The notes below the pieces were generated by a model, which worked only from the letters and a program-made list of their open reading frames with translations, did not search any database and was not told where the DNA came from. From Deltaproteobacteria bacterium (GTDB lineage: Bacteria; Desulfobacterota; DSM-4660; Desulfatiglandales; Desulfatiglandaceae): 19,265 bases of DNA. The stretch covers positions 2,521 to 21,785 of the forward strand of contig JABGPV010000054.1 of the NCBI GenBank assembly GCA_018644785.1, read 5' to 3'. Position 1 is the stretch's first letter, and each line of letters starts with the position of its first letter. The translations under genes were made by a program, and so were the position numbers. This document shows positions 16,122 through 19,265 of the stretch, in pieces.

Positions 16122-16160
16122 AAAAAAGAAGGGCTGCAACCCATTAAGATTACAGCCCTT
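16122..16160 (-). terminator. Terminator of tRNA-Leu
   Basis: On the minus strand AAGGGCTG (complement at 16153-16160) pairs with CAGCCCTT (complement at 16129-16136), extended by AA/TT across one mismatch, and is followed by TTCTTTTTTG. It lies 9 bp beyond the tRNA CCA. Confidence 0.8.
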
Positions 16161-16167
16161 TCTCAGT

Positions 16168-16186
16168 AATGGTGCCGAAGGCGAGA
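16168..16186 (-). other. tRNA-Leu 3'-end core, candidate att site (intact-gene side)
   Basis: The 19 bp are identical to 10195-10213 and cover the CCA, the 3' acceptor strand and part of the T arm. Together with that copy they bound a segment of about 6 kb. Confidence 0.65.
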
Positions 16187-16256
16187 CTCGAACTCGCACA
16201 GGCGTACGCCCACTAGACCCTGAACCTAGCGCGTCTACCAGTTCCGCCACTTCGGC
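16170..16256 (-). tRNA. tRNA-Leu (anticodon CAG)
   Basis: The 87 nt include an encoded CCA. The 7-bp acceptor stem GCCGAAG/CTTCGGC is perfect, the D arm has the GGAACTGGTAGACGC class II form, and the anticodon loop TTCAGGG reads CAG within the stem CTAGG/TCTAG. A long variable arm (GGGCGTACGCC) and T arm GCGAG-TTCGAGT-CTCGC complete a class II leucine tRNA. It decodes CTG codons. It has its own promoter upstream and a terminator 9 bp downstream, and its 3' end is repeated at 10195-10213. Confidence 0.97.
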
Positions 16257-16289
16257 CCGAAAATAAAGTTGATATTTCGTGGGGAGGAA

Positions 16290-16316
16290 GGTATACTTTT
16301 GGGTTATATTTGTCAA
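16290..16316 (-). promoter_or_regulatory. Likely sigma-70 promoter of tRNA-Leu
   Basis: On the minus strand a perfect TTGACA (16311-16316) precedes TATACC (16290-16295) by 15 bp, or an alternative TACCTT by 17 bp. Transcription would start about 25-30 nt before the tRNA 5' end. Confidence 0.55.
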
Positions 16317-16403
16317 CTCATTTTATTGCAAGATCATTCCCTACGCTATGAGGGTACACGTTATTTAAGCACACGAATTTTCCCGGAGAGTATTAATCAA
16401 GCA

Positions 16404-17330
16404 ATGCCTGTTATTTCAAATCTGGAACAGTTTAACCAGACACTTCGAAACCCCGTGCTGACCATTGGGAATTTTGATGGCGTTCACAAAGGACATTTAA
16501 GCCTTTTTGACCTTACCAAGAAAAGAGCTGCTGCCATTAAGGGTCAGTCCGTGGTAATAACCTTCGATCCCCACCCCATCAAGGTCATGAAACCGGGTAA
16601 TGGCCCGCCACTCATTACATTGACCCAACAAAAGCTTGAATTGATTTCGGCTGCCCACATGGACGTCATATTTTGCCTGCCTTTTACCCGGCAGTTTGCT
16701 TCAATCTCGGCCCGAAATTTTGTTCAGGACATACTGGTGGGCAAAATCGGCATCAAGGAAGTTGTGGTCGGGTACGACTACACCTTCGGCGCCGGTCGTG
16801 AAGGGGGTATTGAGCTACTTGAAAACATGGGCAAAGCGCTTGATTTCCAGGTTCATGTGGTGCCACCCGTCTATGTTGAAAACATCCTTGTTTCAAGCAC
16901 ATCCATCCGCAACCTGGTCCAGGAGGGAAAGCTCCATGAGGCCAAAAGGCTCCTGGGACGTGATTATCAGGTTGGCGGAACAGTGATCAAGGGTAAGAAC
17001 AGGGGCGGCAGGCTTCTGGGGTTTCCCACGGCAAATCTTGCATTGATTGACGAATTGGTTCCCAAAAGGGGCGTTTATATGGTAAAGGTCCTCGTGGCGG
17101 ATCGCATATACGACGGTTTGACCAACATCGGCTACAATCCGACGTTTGGAGATGGGGCTTTTTCAGTTGAAACCCACATTCTTGATTTTCAGGGAGACCT
17201 GTTGGGAAAAGAGATTCGCATCAAATTTATTGAACGGCTCAGAGATGAAAAGACCTTTGAATCCGTGGCTGATCTGGTTGCGCAAATTGAACGTGACATT
17301 GCCCGGGTCATTGAAATGTTAAATTCTTAG
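16404..17330 (+). CDS. ribF: Bifunctional riboflavin kinase / FAD synthetase
   Basis: RibF phosphorylates riboflavin to FMN and adenylylates FMN to FAD. The N-terminal nucleotidyltransferase half shows GNFDGVHKGH (22-31), FDPHP, GYDYTFGAGREG and SSTSIRNLVQEGK. The kinase half begins near residue 192 with GTVIKGKNRGGRLLGFPTANL and PKRGVYMVKV, and continues NIGYNPTFGDG and VETHILDF. ATG 16404 gives 308 residues, the normal length, and the protein then begins as RibFs do; the frame is open back to 16269, next to the tRNA, but those 45 residues are not RibF-like. GGAGAG lies about 13 bp upstream. apbE, whose product uses FAD, is the next gene, past a long palindrome that begins at the ribF stop codon. 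Confidence 0.96.
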   Translation: MPVISNLEQFNQTLRNPVLTIGNFDGVHKGHLSLFDLTKKRAAAIKGQSVVITFDPHPIKVMKPGNGPPLITLTQQKLELISAAHMDVIFCLPFTRQFASISARNFVQDILVGKIGIKEVVVGYDYTFGAGREGGIELLENMGKALDFQVHVVPPVYVENILVSSTSIRNLVQEGKLHEAKRLLGRDYQVGGTVIKGKNRGGRLLGFPTANLALIDELVPKRGVYMVKVLVADRIYDGLTNIGYNPTFGDGAFSVETHILDFQGDLLGKEIRIKFIERLRDEKTFESVADLVAQIERDIARVIEMLNS

Positions 17331-17487
17331 GGAACTGGAAGAAAATAATATACGCATATCGTGCAGAACTTTTGTTCGTCTTCAAGGCGTGATGACAGGT
17401 GCATAGTGGGCTATGTGCCTGTTATCACAACGTAGAAGACGGGCAAAAAGGCAAACAGGATGCGTAGATTATTTTTTGGAAGTTCCC
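17330..17487. repeat. 158-bp imperfect palindrome (MITE/REP-like element)
   Basis: Nested inverted repeats run from edge to centre: GGGAACT/AGTTCCC (17330 and 17481-17487), a matching AT-rich arm, TACGCAT/ATGCGTA (17351-17357, 17460-17466), CGTCTTC/GAAGACG (17377-17383, 17435-17441), GTGAT/ATCAC, and ACAGGTGCATAG/CTATGTGCCTGT (17395-17406, 17411-17422) around a TGGG loop. The inner 12 bp pair fully with two G-T wobbles. It begins in the last base of the ribF stop and fills most of the gap to apbE. The layout is that of a dispersed palindromic element; as RNA it would fold into one long hairpin and probably attenuate read-through. Confidence 0.75.
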
Positions 17488-17551
17488 TTAAAAGAATACA
17501 CGCAAACGACAATACCATATGGCTGAGATGAACCAAATGGAGGAAAATGAT

Positions 17552-18592
17552 ATGAAACGATTATCGGGCGGCGTCGACCGAAGGGATTTCTTAAAACTAT
17601 CCGGAATTCTCGGCGTTGGCTTTACAGCGGCTACCGTGATTCCCGCTTCTGCTGAAGCCGTTAAGTTTGACAGCAAATTGTACAAAGTTTCCGAAACCCG
17701 ATTGGCCATGGGGACTTTCGTATCCATGACGCTTCTCCACACATCACGAGATCAGGCTGGCGAAGCCATCTTTTCAGCGTTTGAAGAAATCGATCGGTTG
17801 ACCCGGGATATGAGTCGTTTCGACCGGAGCACAGCCATCGCCCAGTTAAATCGGGAAGGACGTCTGGTTGACGTTCCCCCGGACATGGCAAATGTGGTGA
17901 GGCGGGCGCTGTCCCATCACAGAATCAGCAACGGGGCTTTTGACATTTCGGTGAAACCGGTGGTGGACCTGTTTAAAAATAGATTTTCAGGAATAAAACC
18001 CTCTCCCCCCACTGAAATGGAGATGCGTGAAGCCCTGAAGCGGGTGGATGCATCCTGTATTCAACTGGCGGGAAACAGTATTTTATTTAAAAAGCCAGGC
18101 ATGGGCATTACCCTGGACGGCATTGCAAAAGGTTATATCGTCGATAAGGCTTCAGGGGCCCTTTCCGAACATGGCATCGAAAATTACTTGATTAATGCGG
18201 GAGGGGACATTCGGACTTCGGGGCGTCGGCAGGACGGAAAGCCTTGGACCATTGCGGTACAGGATCCTAGTAAAAAGCAACGGTACCCGGACAAGATTAA
18301 AATGACGAACGGCGCCATTGCCACATCCGGGAATTATGAAGTTTATTTTGACCGGGAAAAAATGTTCCACCATATTGTGAACCCACTAAACGGCTACTCT
18401 CCCAATGCCAGCGACAGTGTATCCGTTATGGCCGAAACAGCCATGGATGCAGATGCTCTATCCACCAGTGTGTTTGTCATGCGACCGAAGAAAGGCATTC
18501 GGTTTGTGAATTCATTGCCGGGGTGTGAGTGTTTGGTGGTGGGGAAGGGGAACCGGAAAATGCGTTCGGCCGGGTGGAAAAGCGTCGGGTAG
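17552..18592 (+). CDS. apbE: FAD:protein FMN transferase ApbE
   Basis: ApbE transfers FMN from FAD to a Thr/Ser of target proteins (for example NqrB/C or RnfG/D subunits and exported flavoproteins) outside the cytoplasmic membrane. ATG 17552 gives 346 residues with GGAGG 8 bp upstream; the in-frame ATG at 17519 lacks a site. A textbook Tat signal, DRRDFLK (9-15), plus hydrophobic core and ASA (about residue 34) predict export in folded form. Family motifs: MGTFVSMT (53-60), the FDISVKPVVDLF segment, ITLDGIAKGYIVDKA, LINAGGDIRTSG, ATSGNYEVYF, HHIVNPLNG, and AMDADALSTSVFVM with the metal-binding Asp residues. It follows ribF, the maker of its FAD substrate. No Rnf/Nqr target is in the window. 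Confidence 0.95.
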   Translation: MKRLSGGVDRRDFLKLSGILGVGFTAATVIPASAEAVKFDSKLYKVSETRLAMGTFVSMTLLHTSRDQAGEAIFSAFEEIDRLTRDMSRFDRSTAIAQLNREGRLVDVPPDMANVVRRALSHHRISNGAFDISVKPVVDLFKNRFSGIKPSPPTEMEMREALKRVDASCIQLAGNSILFKKPGMGITLDGIAKGYIVDKASGALSEHGIENYLINAGGDIRTSGRRQDGKPWTIAVQDPSKKQRYPDKIKMTNGAIATSGNYEVYFDREKMFHHIVNPLNGYSPNASDSVSVMAETAMDADALSTSVFVMRPKKGIRFVNSLPGCECLVVGKGNRKMRSAGWKSVG

Positions 18593-18594
18593 AC

Positions 18595-18656
18595 GTTTAC
18601 GGTTATCAGTTACTGTTCATAGGGCGCAGGGGACAGTTGTCAGGGGGCAGATGGAA
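18595..18656 (+). repeat. Degenerate 7-bp tandem repeat tract
   Basis: From just after the apbE stop the DNA splits into heptamers such as GTTATCA, GGGGACA, GTTGTCA and GGGGGCA, with one 6-bp unit at 18616-18621. The units share the pattern seen at 10946-10980 and 15088-15115. It lies between the convergent apbE and dnaB genes. Confidence 0.6.
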
Positions 18657-18697
18657 TTTATGGAAACTGATTGTTCTGCACCCTGTAATCTTTATTT

Positions 18698-19265
18698 TTA
18701 CATGGGAACATCTTCCTGGATGAAATTTTCGAACCGGGTCAGTTCCTTCAGAAAGGTTAATTTAAATAACCCCGTTGGGCCGTTTCGCTGTTTCCCGATG
18801 ATGATCTCCGCGGTATTTTGGTTTTCCTCCGATTGAGGGTTGTAAACCTCATCCCGGTAGATAAATACAATTACATCCGCATCCTGTTCAATGGCGCCGC
18901 TTTCTCTTAAATCGGCCAGTTGAGGCCGCTTGTTCGGCCTGTCCTCCACCTTTCGGTTAAGCTGGGACAGTGCCATCACGGGGATGTCGAGATCCTTGGC
19001 CAGCCCTTTGAGCGCCCTGGAAATTTCCGACATTTCCAACTGCCGGGATTCCGCTGATCTTCGACCATGGATCAGCTGCATGTAATCCACAATCACAAGA
19101 CCCAATTCGCCTCTTTTCTTGAGCCTTCGGCATTTGGCCTTCATTTCCAGCACACTGATGGCAGAGCTGTCATCGATGAAAATGGGAATTTCCGAAAGAC
19201 GATCGGCGGAATCGATCAGTTCCTGCCACTCGTGTTTTTTGAGCCTTCCGGTTCTCAACCGGGTG
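18698..19265 (-). CDS. dnaB: Replicative DNA helicase DnaB, C-terminal part
   Basis: The frame is open to the right edge of the window, so only the last 188 or so residues of DnaB, the hexameric helicase that unwinds DNA ahead of the replisome, are present. The RecA-like motor is clear: [15 protein letters not shown], Walker [47 protein letters not shown], the [15 protein letters not shown] segment, and [12 protein letters not shown] with the Lys and Arg finger that contact ATP of the neighbouring subunit. Walker A and the N-terminal DnaG-interacting domain lie beyond the edge. No intein is present in the visible part. It is convergent with apbE, and no strong terminator is seen after its stop. 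Confidence 0.95.
   Translation of the reverse strand, partial: TRLRTGRLKKHEWQELIDSADRLSEIPIFIDDSSAISVLEMKAKCRRLKKRGELGLVIVDYMQLIHGRRSAESRQLEMSEISRALKGLAKDLDIPVMALSQLNRKVEDRPNKRPQLADLRESGAIEQDADVIVFIYRDEVYNPQSEENQNTAEIIIGKQRNGPTGLFKLTFLKELTRFENFIQEDVPM

Noticed and set aside
15937..16266. 109-aa plus-strand ORF
   Set aside because: Its second half is the antisense of the tRNA-Leu terminator and of tRNA-Leu itself.
16269..16403. Upstream start of ribF giving 353 aa
   Set aside because: The extra 45 residues overlap the tRNA promoter region and do not resemble RibF, which begins properly at 16404.
1..19265. CRISPR array, rRNA or intact insertion sequence
   Set aside because: No regularly spaced identical repeats of 24-40 bp, no rRNA-like sequence and no transposase were seen in any frame.

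Overview
The window looks like chromosomal DNA of a Desulfobacterota bacterium, probably a fatty-acid- or aromatic-degrading sulfate reducer of the Desulfobacteraceae/Desulfosarcinaceae kind. This is an inference from three things: a beta-oxidation pair at the left edge, an elongation factor G of the mitochondrial-EFG1-like type found in spirochetes, planctomycetes and deltaproteobacteria, and a giant DUF4347 surface protein. No taxonomic marker was searched.

Left part (1-5800): the 3' end of a thiolase and a long-chain-type acyl-CoA dehydrogenase form one operon closed by a strong terminator. A second operon carries fusA and, overlapping it by 4 bp, a small RecA-fold ATPase. After a palindromic dispersed repeat come a 48-residue small ORF and, convergent with it, dtd (D-aminoacyl-tRNA deacylase).

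Middle (5800-9634): a cobalamin-binding-type radical SAM protein, an AT-rich vapBC toxin-antitoxin pair with repeated operator-like motifs, another dispersed hairpin repeat, an unknown 118-residue protein, pyrR and yjbQ.

Decay zone and island (9631-16256): on the minus strand lie the C-terminal third of PhoU and the broken N-terminus of an outer-membrane porin, directly abutting. They read as the scar of a deletion that removed a phosphate-uptake cluster. Just beyond, the last 17 nt of tRNA-Leu with its terminator occur a second time, exactly 5973 bp from the intact tRNA-Leu(CAG). These two copies behave like att sites around a 6-kb segment whose main cargo is a 1550-residue secreted repeat protein (DUF4347, beta-helix, fibronectin-like and C-terminal domains) and a 71-residue exported mini-protein. 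No recombinase gene is visible inside.

Right part (16257-19265): ribF (FMN/FAD synthesis) and apbE (which uses FAD to flavinylate exported proteins) are separated by a palindrome of about 158 bp. After a tract of degenerate 7-bp repeats, the C-terminal part of replicative helicase DnaB runs off the window on the minus strand. The same kind of 7-bp repeat occurs at three other places, all in or beside the giant-protein locus.
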